The notes under the pieces were generated by a model. That model saw only the letters and a program-made list of their open reading frames with translations, did not search any database and had not been told where the DNA came from. Positions 1 through 5,817 of a stretch of DNA of 7,016 nucleotides are shown here, in pieces. A program made the position numbers and the translations under genes. Numbering within the stretch: position 1 is the first letter of the stretch; every line of letters starts with the position of its first letter. Source of the DNA: Lachnospiraceae bacterium UBA4380 (GTDB lineage: Bacteria > Bacillota > Clostridia > Lachnospirales > Lachnospiraceae); NCBI GenBank assembly GCA_002390025.1, contig DGRU01000203.1, positions 4,930-11,945 of the forward strand, written 5' to 3'.

Positions 1-22
1 AGAACCGTCCCTCGTGTCCCGC
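1..22. repeat. Possible end of a dispersed clostridial repeat
   Basis: The first 21 bases read, on the minus strand, as a GGGACACGAGG core followed by GACGGTTCT. From memory, very similar GGGACA...GACGGTTCT strings occur in many copies in clostridial genomes, often around IS200/REP-associated transposases. Only one arm lies inside the window, so neither a partner arm nor a transposase can be seen. It could equally be part of the 3' flank or terminator of the leftward gene that follows. Confidence 0.3.
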
Positions 23-42
23 CCGTACCTGCATGTAGTCGT

Positions 43-957
43 TTACCTTCTGATGTTCACCGGAATCCCCAGAATTTCATCCTGTCCGACACCGCCTGCA
101 TCAACAACATACCAGGCGGAAGTCGCAGTGTGGGCCGGAGTGTCGCCCTCATCAACCGTTTCGTAGAGATGGATGGTATATGTTCCTTCTTCATTGGCCG
201 TATAGTCCGCCAAAGGGGGATAATAGTTGTAGGCGCGGCTGTAATATCCCTGTGCCATGCGGCAGAGAATGAGGGGAAGGCTTTTTCCCTCCGCGGCGCC
301 GTCCCTGGCCTCCATCTCATAGCAGCCAGTCAAAATACTGCTGTCTGCACCTCCTGCAAGAGATTTTTCATCGCGGACGGCAGACAGGACAGCTTTCCCG
401 TTCTTAAATGTGACAGAGAGCAGAGCGAACTGGGCAGTAATGTCATGCCCTTCTTCATTTCTCACCATGTTGAAAATCACGGTATCGCGGTATGCATAGG
501 CATTATCGAGAGGAAGCTGATAGACCTCTTCATGATACTCGGGATCCCCTGAGCGGAACATGCAGTGAAGTTTCAGATCATCTCCGCCAAGATCAAGCCA
601 GTACTTCATGGTCCCGTCTTCCAGGTGATATTCATAGGCACCGGCAAGCTTGTCGCTCTCATCCTTGCGGAAGCTGCCGCTTCCGGATACACTGCTCCCC
701 TCAGGGCTCTGTTCAGATGCGTTTTTTTCAGTCGAGCTTTTATCCGATGTGGTCTTGTCAGTTTTGTCAGAAGCATTTTTATCGGATGCATTTTTATCAG
801 ATGTACTTTTGTCAGATGACGTTTTATCCGATGTAACTGTACCGGAGGCAGACACAACTGCAGTCCCCGCAGGTGCGGCCAGTGCTGTACAGACAGCCAT
901 ACAGCATACGATCATCCCCGCCAGCAGTCTGCTTTTCTTTTTTCTCATTTCATTCAT
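43..957 (-). CDS. Secreted protein with SDK-rich repeat linker, function unknown
   Basis: I do not recognise a named family for this 304-residue protein. Residues 1-37 form an export signal: a basic KKKSR stretch, then a hydrophobic core ending near AVVSASG. Cysteines 18, 19 and 23 do not fit a proper lipobox, so release or wall association is likelier than lipidation. Residues 41-83 are a low-complexity linker of pentapeptides such as TSSDK, STSDK and NASDK. From about residue 105 there is a folded, Tyr/Asp-rich domain that begins with AGAYEYHLEDG and ends with TSAWYVVDAGG and DEILGIPV. A similar C-terminal pattern (TYTIHLYE, then SAWYVVD) is, from memory, seen in secreted proteins of Lachnospiraceae; I infer an extracellular role. 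The ATG at 957 was chosen because AAGGA lies 11 bases upstream; a second ATG three codons in is possible. The stop is TAA at 45-43. It is transcribed away from the secreted phosphatase gene, with its own promoter in the shared spacer. Confidence 0.8.
   Translation of the reverse strand: MNEMRKKKSRLLAGMIVCCMAVCTALAAPAGTAVVSASGTVTSDKTSSDKSTSDKNASDKNASDKTDKTTSDKSSTEKNASEQSPEGSSVSGSGSFRKDESDKLAGAYEYHLEDGTMKYWLDLGGDDLKLHCMFRSGDPEYHEEVYQLPLDNAYAYRDTVIFNMVRNEEGHDITAQFALLSVTFKNGKAVLSAVRDEKSLAGGADSSILTGCYEMEARDGAAEGKSLPLILCRMAQGYYSRAYNYYPPLADYTANEEGTYTIHLYETVDEGDTPAHTATSAWYVVDAGGVGQDEILGIPVNIRR
709..837 (-). repeat. Degenerate 15-bp coding repeats (SDK pentapeptides)
   Basis: Codons 41-83 of the secreted protein are built of units xxSDK: VTSDK, TSSDK, STSDK, NASDK, NASDK, a shortened TDK, TTSDK, SSTEK and NASEQ. 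The DNA units are about 15 bp and mostly share a TCxGATAAA core on the coding strand. The period is a multiple of three, so copy-number changes would lengthen or shorten the linker without breaking the frame. It probably acts as a flexible, hydrophilic spacer between the signal peptide and the folded domain. Confidence 0.75.
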
Positions 958-1028
958 ATCTACATCTATCCTTATAACTTATTTTTTGTCCTGCCGGATC
1001 AGGATCCGTCTGCACGACATACGCCTAT

Positions 1029-1057
1029 ATTGTACCATAAATGAACCTCTCGCAAAA
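1029..1057 (-). promoter_or_regulatory. Candidate sigma-70 promoter of the SDK-repeat protein gene
   Basis: On the minus strand there is a -10 box TACAAT (1034-1029) preceded by TGG, which makes an extended -10. A weak -35 box TTTTGC (1057-1052) lies 17 bases further upstream. Transcription would begin near 1022, leaving a leader of about 65 bases before the ATG at 957. The leader carries a small inverted repeat, CGGATC and GATCCG separated by two bases. Confidence 0.5.
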
Positions 1058-1062
1058 CCACT

Positions 1063-1077
1063 GCGGCACATTGCCGC
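1063..1077. promoter_or_regulatory. Inverted repeat GCGGC-N5-GCCGC, possible operator
   Basis: A perfect 5-bp inverted repeat with a 5-base centre (GCGGC, ACATT, GCCGC) lies just upstream of the -35 box of the leftward secreted-protein gene. No T tract follows on either strand, so it is not a terminator. A protein-binding site is possible, but the repeat is short enough to occur by chance. Confidence 0.25.
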
Positions 1078-1128
1078 GTAAGGTATTGTTTGGAAAATGA
1101 TTCGAAAAATTCCCTGCCAAAAGAGTAC

Positions 1129-1150
1129 GCCAATTCGTTCAATGATTGGC
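1129..1150. promoter_or_regulatory. Inverted repeat GCCAAT-N10-ATTGGC overlapping a -35 box
   Basis: GCCAAT at 1129-1134 and ATTGGC at 1145-1150 are perfect inverse complements, 16 bases apart start to start. The right arm overlaps the -35 box (1146-1151) of the phosphatase promoter. That geometry suits a dimeric regulator that blocks or assists RNA polymerase. I do not recognise the motif as the site of a named regulator. Confidence 0.35.
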
Positions 1151-1174
1151 TTTTTGTCCAATTTCCCTTATAAT
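1146..1174 (+). promoter_or_regulatory. Sigma-70-type promoter of the secreted phosphatase gene
   Basis: TTGGCT (1146-1151) and a perfect TATAAT (1169-1174) are separated by 17 bases, the optimal spacing for the housekeeping sigma factor. Transcription should start near 1181. This places the promoter inside the longest possible open frame of the phosphatase and supports the start at 1254 over the TTG at 1146. The leader would be about 73 bases. Confidence 0.7.
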
Positions 1175-1253
1175 GGAATACATAGACATCCGGCATCAGC
1201 TTTACAAAAATGACGGCAGTTTTTCACCGCAGCTTCCCGGAGGAGGACAACTT

Positions 1254-2123
1254 ATGACGGCAAAAACCAGAAGATTCCTGGCCATTCTGCTTCTATTGGC
1301 AGCTATTTTTTCCATGACGATCGTGAATGCGTCAGGCGCAGGCAGTGCGGCCTCCGCGGCCGTGTACGGGAATTTCCGAAATGTGAAGTCCGGAAAGATC
1401 GGCTGGGACACCCTGTACCGAAGCCAGCATCCGGCCAACGGAAGTTTCAGATCCAAATTCGCGAATGAGCTCGCCGAGGAATACCGGATCAGGACGGTGC
1501 TCAACCTCTCCGACTCTGACAGCACTCTGAAGGCTTATTTCAGGAAAAATAAAATCAGTTCTTCCTACTACTACAGAACTCTCTACTCCAGCGGAAGGGT
1601 ATACACCGCAAATCTGAGTCAAAAACATACCAGTTCTTCGTATAGAAAAAAGGTTGCCAATGGCCTGAAATTTCTCTCCAAAAACAAAGGCCCCTATCTG
1701 ATCCACTGCGAAGTCGGAAGAGACCGCACGGGATTTGTCATACTGCTTCTGGAATGTCTGATGGGAGCTTCCTATGATGAAATGCTGAGCGATTATGCCA
1801 TATCCTATGTAAATGTAAATCAGTATACACAGGAAAAGGCACGGCAGAAGGCAATTTCCTGCCTCAACGAAGAATTCAGCTACATGACAGGGAAAGCCCG
1901 GAGCACCAACTGGCGCCAGGTGGATCTGTCCCAGCACGCAGTGAATTACATGATCAAGGGAGGCATGTCCTACACGGAAATCTCTGCACTCAGAAAAAAC
2001 CTGTCGCGGTCCGACTTTATTTCCTCCAAAATCCTTCCCAACAAACAGGACTACAAATTCCCCGAATCCAAAAATCCAGGCTTTGAACTGTCTCCGGATC
2101 TTCTGGTCTCTCCGACATTTTGA
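1254..2123 (+). CDS. Secreted tyrosine/dual-specificity phosphatase (CX5R family)
   Basis: This 289-residue protein is a cysteine-based phosphatase that should hydrolyse phosphotyrosine, or possibly another phosphoester such as a phosphoinositide, outside the membrane. Residues 1-36 are a signal peptide: TAKTRR, a hydrophobic stretch LAILLLLAAIF, then Ala-rich cleavage candidates. Residues 48-60 contain WDTLYRSQHP, the entry motif common in bacterial PTPs of the IphP/Y_phosphatase3 type. Residues 151-160 are the signature loop HCEVGRDRTG, with nucleophile Cys152 and phosphate-binding Arg158. Asp87 or Asp89, in LNLSDSDS, could be near the acid/base region, but I cannot assign it. The start at 1254 is fixed by AGGAGG at 1241-1246 with 7-base spacing and by the promoter at 1146-1174. 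The open frame extends upstream to 1146 without a usable ribosome site. The gene is monocistronic and ends at a hairpin shared with the convergent neighbour. The natural substrate cannot be told from the sequence. Confidence 0.88.
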   Translation: MTAKTRRFLAILLLLAAIFSMTIVNASGAGSAASAAVYGNFRNVKSGKIGWDTLYRSQHPANGSFRSKFANELAEEYRIRTVLNLSDSDSTLKAYFRKNKISSSYYYRTLYSSGRVYTANLSQKHTSSSYRKKVANGLKFLSKNKGPYLIHCEVGRDRTGFVILLLECLMGASYDEMLSDYAISYVNVNQYTQEKARQKAISCLNEEFSYMTGKARSTNWRQVDLSQHAVNYMIKGGMSYTEISALRKNLSRSDFISSKILPNKQDYKFPESKNPGFELSPDLLVSPTF

Positions 2124-2177
2124 CCGAGACCCCTGATGGGATCCTGACGGTTCCCGCACATTATTGTGACTGCCATT

Positions 2178-2229
2178 GAAAACACCTCAGACACATGCTC
2201 GATCAAGTCATGTGCCTGAGGCGTTTTTT
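2178..2229. terminator. Bidirectional Rho-independent terminator
   Basis: Left arm 2181-2197 and right arm 2209-2225 pair through CCTCAG/CTGAGG and CACATG/CATGTG blocks with two mismatches, around an 11-base loop. Six T follow on the plus strand (2224-2229), and A-rich sequence precedes the left arm, which gives a U tract on the minus strand too. It lies between the convergent phosphatase and HAD genes and should end transcripts from both. Confidence 0.85.
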
Positions 2230-2257
2230 CGTCCTGTAAAAAGTAAACCGTGAAAGA

Positions 2258-3055
2258 TTACGACCGGATTATGCGCTCCAGTTCCTTTAAAACCCCCAGC
2301 TCGCTGTAGGAAGCGGCAATGAGGTCGGCCCTCTCCTGTACCTCGGGGCGGGCGTTGGCGACTGTGGCCGCGATTCCTGCCATGTCAAAGGCGGGCAGGT
2401 CGTTCATGTTGTCTCCGAAATAGAGGGTCTCTTCCTTTTTGACCCCCAGATAGCCCTGCAGAAAAGCGAGGGCAGCTCCTTTACCCGCATCGGGTGAGCA
2501 GATGTCGATCCACTGTGTCCCCGAAGCAGCCATCTTCAGGTCCCTGCTCCAGTGGGAACTGATTAGATCTGCGCATGCCTCCTCGCAGTTTTCACAGTAG
2601 ATGGTGAACTTCAAAACATTTTCATGCGGCAGGTCCATCAGATCCGGGACGTTTTCGATTGAATACCGGTAGCTGTCCCGCAGAAATGTGAATACTCTGC
2701 TGTCCTCGCCGCTGTCCACATAGGTGACTTCCGGGAAAGAGACCACCGCCGACGCTCCCTCGATAGCGCGTATATCCGTCAAAAGAGTTTCATAATAATC
2801 GGGATCAACTGCCCAGCGGTGCAGGATCCTGTCCTTGGTGCGGACCAGGGTTCCGTTCTCTGTAATAAAATAAATATCTTCCGCCACCGGCTCCAGCAGC
2901 TGCTGCATGCTGTGGAACTGCCGTCCGCTGCAGGCACAGAAGGTGATGCCTTTTTTCTTCAATTCCCGCACTGCGTCATAATATCCGGGGTGAATGTAAT
3001 CCGAACTGTCAGGGACCATTGTGCCGTCAATATCACTGGCTATCAATCTGATCAT
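2258..3055 (-). CDS. Cof-type HAD-superfamily hydrolase (sugar-phosphate-type phosphatase)
   Basis: This is a 265-residue cytoplasmic, Mg2+-dependent phosphatase of the Cof/YidA subfamily, at the usual family length. All four HAD motifs are intact. Motif I is DIDGT, with nucleophile Asp8 and acid/base Asp10. Motif II is CSGRQ, with Ser43. Motif III is Lys192 in DAGKGAAL. Motif IV is GDNMNDLPAF, with Asp215 and Asp219. The region between motifs II and III (about residues 85-185) is the C2-type cap that sets substrate choice. Members act on varied sugar phosphates, flavin precursors or nucleotides, so the substrate is not predictable. DIDGT at residue 8 is the normal position, which supports the ATG at 3055. 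The ribosome site AAAGGA is weak and rather far away (about 14 bases). The gene lies 173 bases downstream of the VanX-like gene on the same strand and may be cotranscribed with it. Confidence 0.9.
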   Translation of the reverse strand: MIRLIASDIDGTMVPDSSDYIHPGYYDAVRELKKKGITFCACSGRQFHSMQQLLEPVAEDIYFITENGTLVRTKDRILHRWAVDPDYYETLLTDIRAIEGASAVVSFPEVTYVDSGEDSRVFTFLRDSYRYSIENVPDLMDLPHENVLKFTIYCENCEEACADLISSHWSRDLKMAASGTQWIDICSPDAGKGAALAFLQGYLGVKKEETLYFGDNMNDLPAFDMAGIAATVANARPEVQERADLIAASYSELGVLKELERIIRS

Positions 3056-3228
3056 AGAATCAAGCTGTATCCTTTCTATATCATCTTACTGCTGCATCGT
3101 CCGGGCTCTGCCATGCAGGCACCGGACTGCTGTCCCCGGGCAGATCCAGGGGAGCGATCCACTCCGCCGGAGCGGCATCCATGCGATCGCAGGATGCCGG
3201 CTCTGCCGGATTTTCAATAACGATTGTC

Positions 3229-3897
3229 TCAGCGCTTCAGATACTGTGCCGATACAGGGAAATCGAAATAGACATCCGGATAGGGTTCGTCTTTCAGGGT
3301 AAAATGCCACCACTCGCAGTCGTACGGCACAAAGCCGTTCCTGACCATGGTATTCTGCAGTATCATCCGGTTTTCATACTGCTCCTCAGTGATCCCCCTG
3401 TAATCAGGATGTGAGAGTTCACTGAAATAGTCAAAGGGACCGCCCATATCAATTTCTTTCCCTGTCTCCATGTCAAACAGAGTCAGGTCGACCGTGCTGC
3501 CCCTGCTGTGGCTGGACTGGCTGGCAATATAGCCTCTGACAAAGAGTTCCTGCTTCTCCAGCTCCGGATAAAAATAGGGCTTCATGCGCAGATCCATATC
3601 CTCGATCCCCCAGAAGACAAAGTGCTTGACCGCCCGCACCGGACGGTAGGTGTCAAAGATTTTCAGACGGTATCCCCGCACATTCATCTCATTGCTCACG
3701 TTTTTCAGAGCGCGGGCCGCCTCTTTGGTCGCGAGGGCGCAGGGCTCCTCATATCCGTCGATCCTGTCCCCCACGAAATTATAGGTCGAATAATACCGGA
3801 TCTCCTGAATGATCCCCGGCACAAAATCTGCCAGCACCACAAAATCAGAGGAATCCATGATTGCTTTCTGTTCAAAATCTACTGCCACAATTATCAA
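3229..3897 (-). CDS. D-alanyl-D-alanine dipeptidase, VanX family
   Basis: This zinc peptidase of the M15D family hydrolyses the D-Ala-D-Ala dipeptide. Numbering from the TTG, every catalytic residue of enterococcal VanX, as I recall it, is present with a constant offset of 14. The zinc ligands are His130 and Asp137 in SSHSRGSTVDLTL and His198 in EWWHF. The catalytic base is Glu195, and Arg85 in DTYRP is the substrate-binding arginine. The tail EPYPDVYFDFPV also matches the family. The start is uncertain. AGGAGG at 3906-3901 is only 3 bases from the TTG at 3897 and 12 bases from a GTG at 3888. An ATG at 3858 aligns best with the start of VanX but has no ribosome site. There is no signal peptide, so the enzyme is cytoplasmic. 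No vanH, ligase or two-component genes lie nearby, so a role in D-Ala-D-Ala turnover or peptidoglycan recycling is likelier than glycopeptide resistance. Confidence 0.9.
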   Translation of the reverse strand: MIIVAVDFEQKAIMDSSDFVVLADFVPGIIQEIRYYSTYNFVGDRIDGYEEPCALATKEAARALKNVSNEMNVRGYRLKIFDTYRPVRAVKHFVFWGIEDMDLRMKPYFYPELEKQELFVRGYIASQSSHSRGSTVDLTLFDMETGKEIDMGGPFDYFSELSHPDYRGITEEQYENRMILQNTMVRNGFVPYDCEWWHFTLKDEPYPDVYFDFPVSAQYLKR

Positions 3898-3972
3898 TCT
3901 CCTCCTTTCTATTTATTACAAATTTCTCTTACTGTGCAGGTCTTCTGCAGGCGGCCGGGATTCCCCGGAACC

Positions 3973-4110
3973 TTATTCCTGCATAAGTCTATTGACATAG
4001 GCTTTCAGTTCCTCATAGCTTCCGTTGGGATAGACGGAGATGTCCTCTCCGCTCTTGTTGAATTGAAAAATTGTATGCCGTGTCTTCCGTCCAAAGCCTT
4101 CCGCTGCATT
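3973..4110 (-). pseudogene. C-terminal remnant of an unrecognised protein
   Basis: The minus-strand frame ending at TAA (3975-3973) reads like a genuine protein end, with the segments HTIFQFNKSGEDISVYPNG and SYEELKAYVNRLMQE. The frame is open back to a TGA at 4140-4138 but contains no ATG, GTG or TTG before the penultimate residues, so the N-terminus is missing or out of frame. An ATG at 4109 with AAAGGA upstream starts a different frame (MQRKALDG) that soon ends, so a single frameshift could also explain it. It lies directly behind the HxlR remnant, as a target gene of such a regulator might. I cannot name the family. Confidence 0.45.
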
Positions 4111-4120
4111 TTTTCCTTTT

Positions 4121-4273
4121 TTACTTTTTCATCTGCTCATCCGCCCACCGGTAGACCGATTCCAGGGCCGGGATCAGCGTCCGCCCTCTCTCCGCGAGGG
4201 AGTACTCAACCGTCGGGGGAATCGTGCTGTACTGTTTGCGGGTGATAAACTGATCCTGCTCCAGTTCCCGCAG
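4121..4273 (-). pseudogene. Truncated HxlR-family transcriptional regulator (C-terminal 50 residues)
   Basis: The 50 codons before TAA at 4123-4121 encode LRELEQDQFITRKQY, then IPPTVEYSLAERGRTLIPAL, then ESVYRWADEQ. This is the winged part and C-terminal helix of HxlR/MarR-like regulators, whose consensus is QLRELExDGLIxRxxYxxxPPRVEYSLTExG. The whole recognition helix and N-terminus, roughly the first 55-60 residues of a normal protein of about 110, are absent. The codon just before the remnant is TAG, the stop codon of azlD, in the same frame. There is no start codon or ribosome site, so the fragment should be silent unless azlD is read through. A deletion joining azlD to the wing-coding part is the simplest explanation. 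Confidence 0.8.
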
Positions 4274-4585
4274 CTAAAACACCTGCTGGACCAGAACCAT
4301 GTAGAGAACGGTGCCGCCGAGTATGCTGACCAGAGAATTCCGTCTCCATACCTGCAATGCGACGACGCAGGCTGCCGAGATCAGCTCCGGAATACCGAAA
4401 GGTGACACTGCGGGATTTACATCCTTCAGACAGTAGATCACAAGCATGCCGATGATTGCCGGCGGGAGCACTCTCCCCAGGTATGAAATATAGGGCGGCG
4501 TCTCTTTGCGTATCACCAGAAAGGGCAGAAAACGCAGAAGAATGGTCACAACAGCCATTACCGCAACCAGAACAGCCTCTCTCAT
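4274..4585 (-). CDS. azlD: Branched-chain amino acid exporter small subunit AzlD
   Basis: This 103-residue integral membrane protein is the partner of AzlC in branched-chain amino acid export (the AzlCD/LIV-E family). Hydrophobic segments are visible at about residues 3-26, 39-54, 67-80 and 86-101. Typical family motifs are LLRFLPFLV, YLGRVLPPAIIGMLVIY and RRNSLVSILGGTVLYM. The length is normal for the family and the C-terminus looks complete. The start is the ATG at 4585: its ATGA overlaps the TGA of azlC, and GGAGG lies just upstream inside azlC. Translation is therefore probably coupled, giving balanced subunits. Its TAG stop is followed immediately, in frame, by the remnant of an HxlR-type regulator. 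Confidence 0.9.
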   Translation of the reverse strand: MREAVLVAVMAVVTILLRFLPFLVIRKETPPYISYLGRVLPPAIIGMLVIYCLKDVNPAVSPFGIPELISAACVVALQVWRRNSLVSILGGTVLYMVLVQQVF

Positions 4586-5268
4586 GCCGCCTCCCTTCTG
4601 CCGCGCAGCAGCGTGAGGATCAGGGTGAACAGCAGCATGGCCGGGATCAGAAAACGGCCGGGTCCAAAGATCACCAGACACAGGAGGGTGCTCAGAAGTC
4701 CCGTCAATGCAGGGATATGATCGTCCGCAGCCAGCCACTGCCCGGTAAAGGAAGCAATGAACAGTGCCGTCATGGAGAACTCAATTCCCGCCGTTGAAAA
4801 AGGCAGGACTGTGCCCAGCAGGCTCCCCAGCACACTGCCGGTCACCCAATAGCTCTGGTTGAAGGCAGTCACCAGAAAACGGTAGAGATTCGGATCCGCC
4901 CCCTCCGGCGTGCTCCCGTCGCAGAGCAGAGAATAGGTCTCATCGGTCAGGCCAAAAATCATGTAGGGCTTGAATTTTCCTGTATCCTTATATCGGTCCA
5001 CCATGGAAATACTGTAAAACAGATGTCTGGCGTTGACCATAAACGTCGTCATAGCCGTGGTGATGATCGAGGCTCCTCCCGTGAGGAGACTCACACCGAC
5101 ATATTGCATGGATCCGGCATAAATCAGGAGGCTCATGGCAAATGCCCACAGGACTCCGTATCCCGCATTCCGCAGCAGGATCCCGAACCCCGTTCCGAGA
5201 ACGACATAGCCTGCCATTACAGGCAGTGTCTTTAAAAACGCCTGTTTTACTGTATTTTGCTGGTTCAT
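4582..5268 (-). CDS. azlC: Branched-chain amino acid exporter large subunit AzlC
   Basis: This 228-residue polytopic membrane protein is the large subunit of the AzlCD exporter, which expels leucine, isoleucine, valine and related compounds and so confers 4-azaleucine resistance in Bacillus. Family features in order are LPVMAGYVVLGTGFGILL (residues 15-32), AMSLLIYAGSMQYVGVSLL (44-62), the conserved TTFMVNARHLFYSISM (74-89), GLTDETYSLL, and several C-terminal hydrophobic segments ending in a basic RGRREAA tail. The length is usual for AzlC. The ATG at 5268 has AGAGG five bases upstream. The gene overlaps azlD by four bases. It lies 138 bases behind the ArsC/Spx-like gene, so it may be read from an upstream promoter or from one in that gap. 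I found only poorly spaced boxes there. Native substrates in this organism cannot be deduced. Confidence 0.92.
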   Translation of the reverse strand: MNQQNTVKQAFLKTLPVMAGYVVLGTGFGILLRNAGYGVLWAFAMSLLIYAGSMQYVGVSLLTGGASIITTAMTTFMVNARHLFYSISMVDRYKDTGKFKPYMIFGLTDETYSLLCDGSTPEGADPNLYRFLVTAFNQSYWVTGSVLGSLLGTVLPFSTAGIEFSMTALFIASFTGQWLAADDHIPALTGLLSTLLCLVIFGPGRFLIPAMLLFTLILTLLRGRREAA

Positions 5269-5406
5269 ATTTACCTCTTATACCGGAGAGCCTATGCAGG
5301 GCGGCAGCACTCTCTCAGCGGGATCTTTTCATGCTTTTGCTATCCTCAGTATAATTTTGCCCGCTTCATCAGTTATCAAAAGCCTGCCCATCATCTGCGT
5401 TATTAC

Positions 5407-5760
5407 TCAAAGCATCTTCGCCGTCCATTCGTCTTCTTTGAAGCCTGTGAGAACAAATCCGTCACCAACTACCAGGGGACGCTTTACCAGCATACCATCC
5501 GTCGCAAGAAGTGCAAGCTGCTCATCCTCACTCATCCCGGACAGCTTTTTTGAAAGGCCCATTTCACGATAAGGAATGCCGCTGGTATTGAAAAAGCGCT
5601 TCAGCGGAAGACCGCTAACGGCATAGTAATTTCGAAGCGTCTCCTCGTCGGGATGATCTGCCTTGATGTCAATGACTTCATGCGCAATGCCTTTTTCATC
5701 CAGCCATTTCAGAGCTTTTTTGCAAGTCGTGCATCTGCTGTAACAATAAACCTTAATCAT
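5407..5760 (-). CDS. ArsC/Spx-family thioredoxin-fold protein
   Basis: This 117-residue cytoplasmic protein belongs to the ArsC/Spx/YffB family. Residues 5-13 (YCYSRCTTC) carry a CxxC pair, Cys10 and Cys13, in the position of the Spx redox switch and the ArsC catalytic cysteine. Further landmarks are LKRFFNTSG (53-61) and VKRPLVV (92-98). Compared with E. coli ArsC from memory, Arg55 and Arg94 could match the arsenate-binding Arg60 and Arg94, but the third arginine (Arg107) is replaced in VLTGFKEDEW. A true arsenate reductase role is therefore doubtful. A thiol-redox or Spx/MgsR-like RNA-polymerase-binding role is possible, though the protein is shorter than Spx. There are no arsenic-resistance genes nearby. 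The ATG at 5760 has GGAGG six bases upstream. It lies between the DUF1801 and azlC genes on the same strand. Confidence 0.85.
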   Translation of the reverse strand: MIKVYCYSRCTTCKKALKWLDEKGIAHEVIDIKADHPDEETLRNYYAVSGLPLKRFFNTSGIPYREMGLSKKLSGMSEDEQLALLATDGMLVKRPLVVGDGFVLTGFKEDEWTAKML

Positions 5761-5817
5761 TTCCTTCCTCCATGAATAAAACTATGAAAAATCTGATTAA
5801 CGCCGAAACTGATCCGT

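Noticed and set aside
979..1196. Short minus-strand open frames in the divergent promoter region
   Set aside because: They overlap both promoters and the inverted repeats, lack ribosome sites and have no protein-like features.
1146..1253. N-terminal extension of the phosphatase starting at TTG 1146
   Set aside because: The TTG is part of the -35 box, the extension would precede the signal peptide, and a perfect AGGAGG stands 7 bases before the ATG at 1254.
3081..3182. Minus-strand 33-codon open frame in the gap between the VanX-like and HAD genes (starts MDAAPAEW)
   Set aside because: It has no ribosome site, no recognisable homology and a Pro/Ala/Asp composition expected from GC-rich noncoding sequence. 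The gap (3056-3228) also holds a few short GC-rich inverted repeats but no T tract, so no terminator is called there.
3229..3897. Part of a vancomycin-resistance operon
   Set aside because: Neighbours are a HAD phosphatase and gene remnants. No vanH, ligase, vanY, vanR or vanS is visible in the window.
5348..5379. Promoter for azlC in the gap behind the ArsC/Spx-like gene (TTGATA ... TATACT on the minus strand)
   Set aside because: The boxes are 20 bases apart, too far for a normal sigma-70 promoter, so I do not list it as a feature. It remains possible if an activator is involved.
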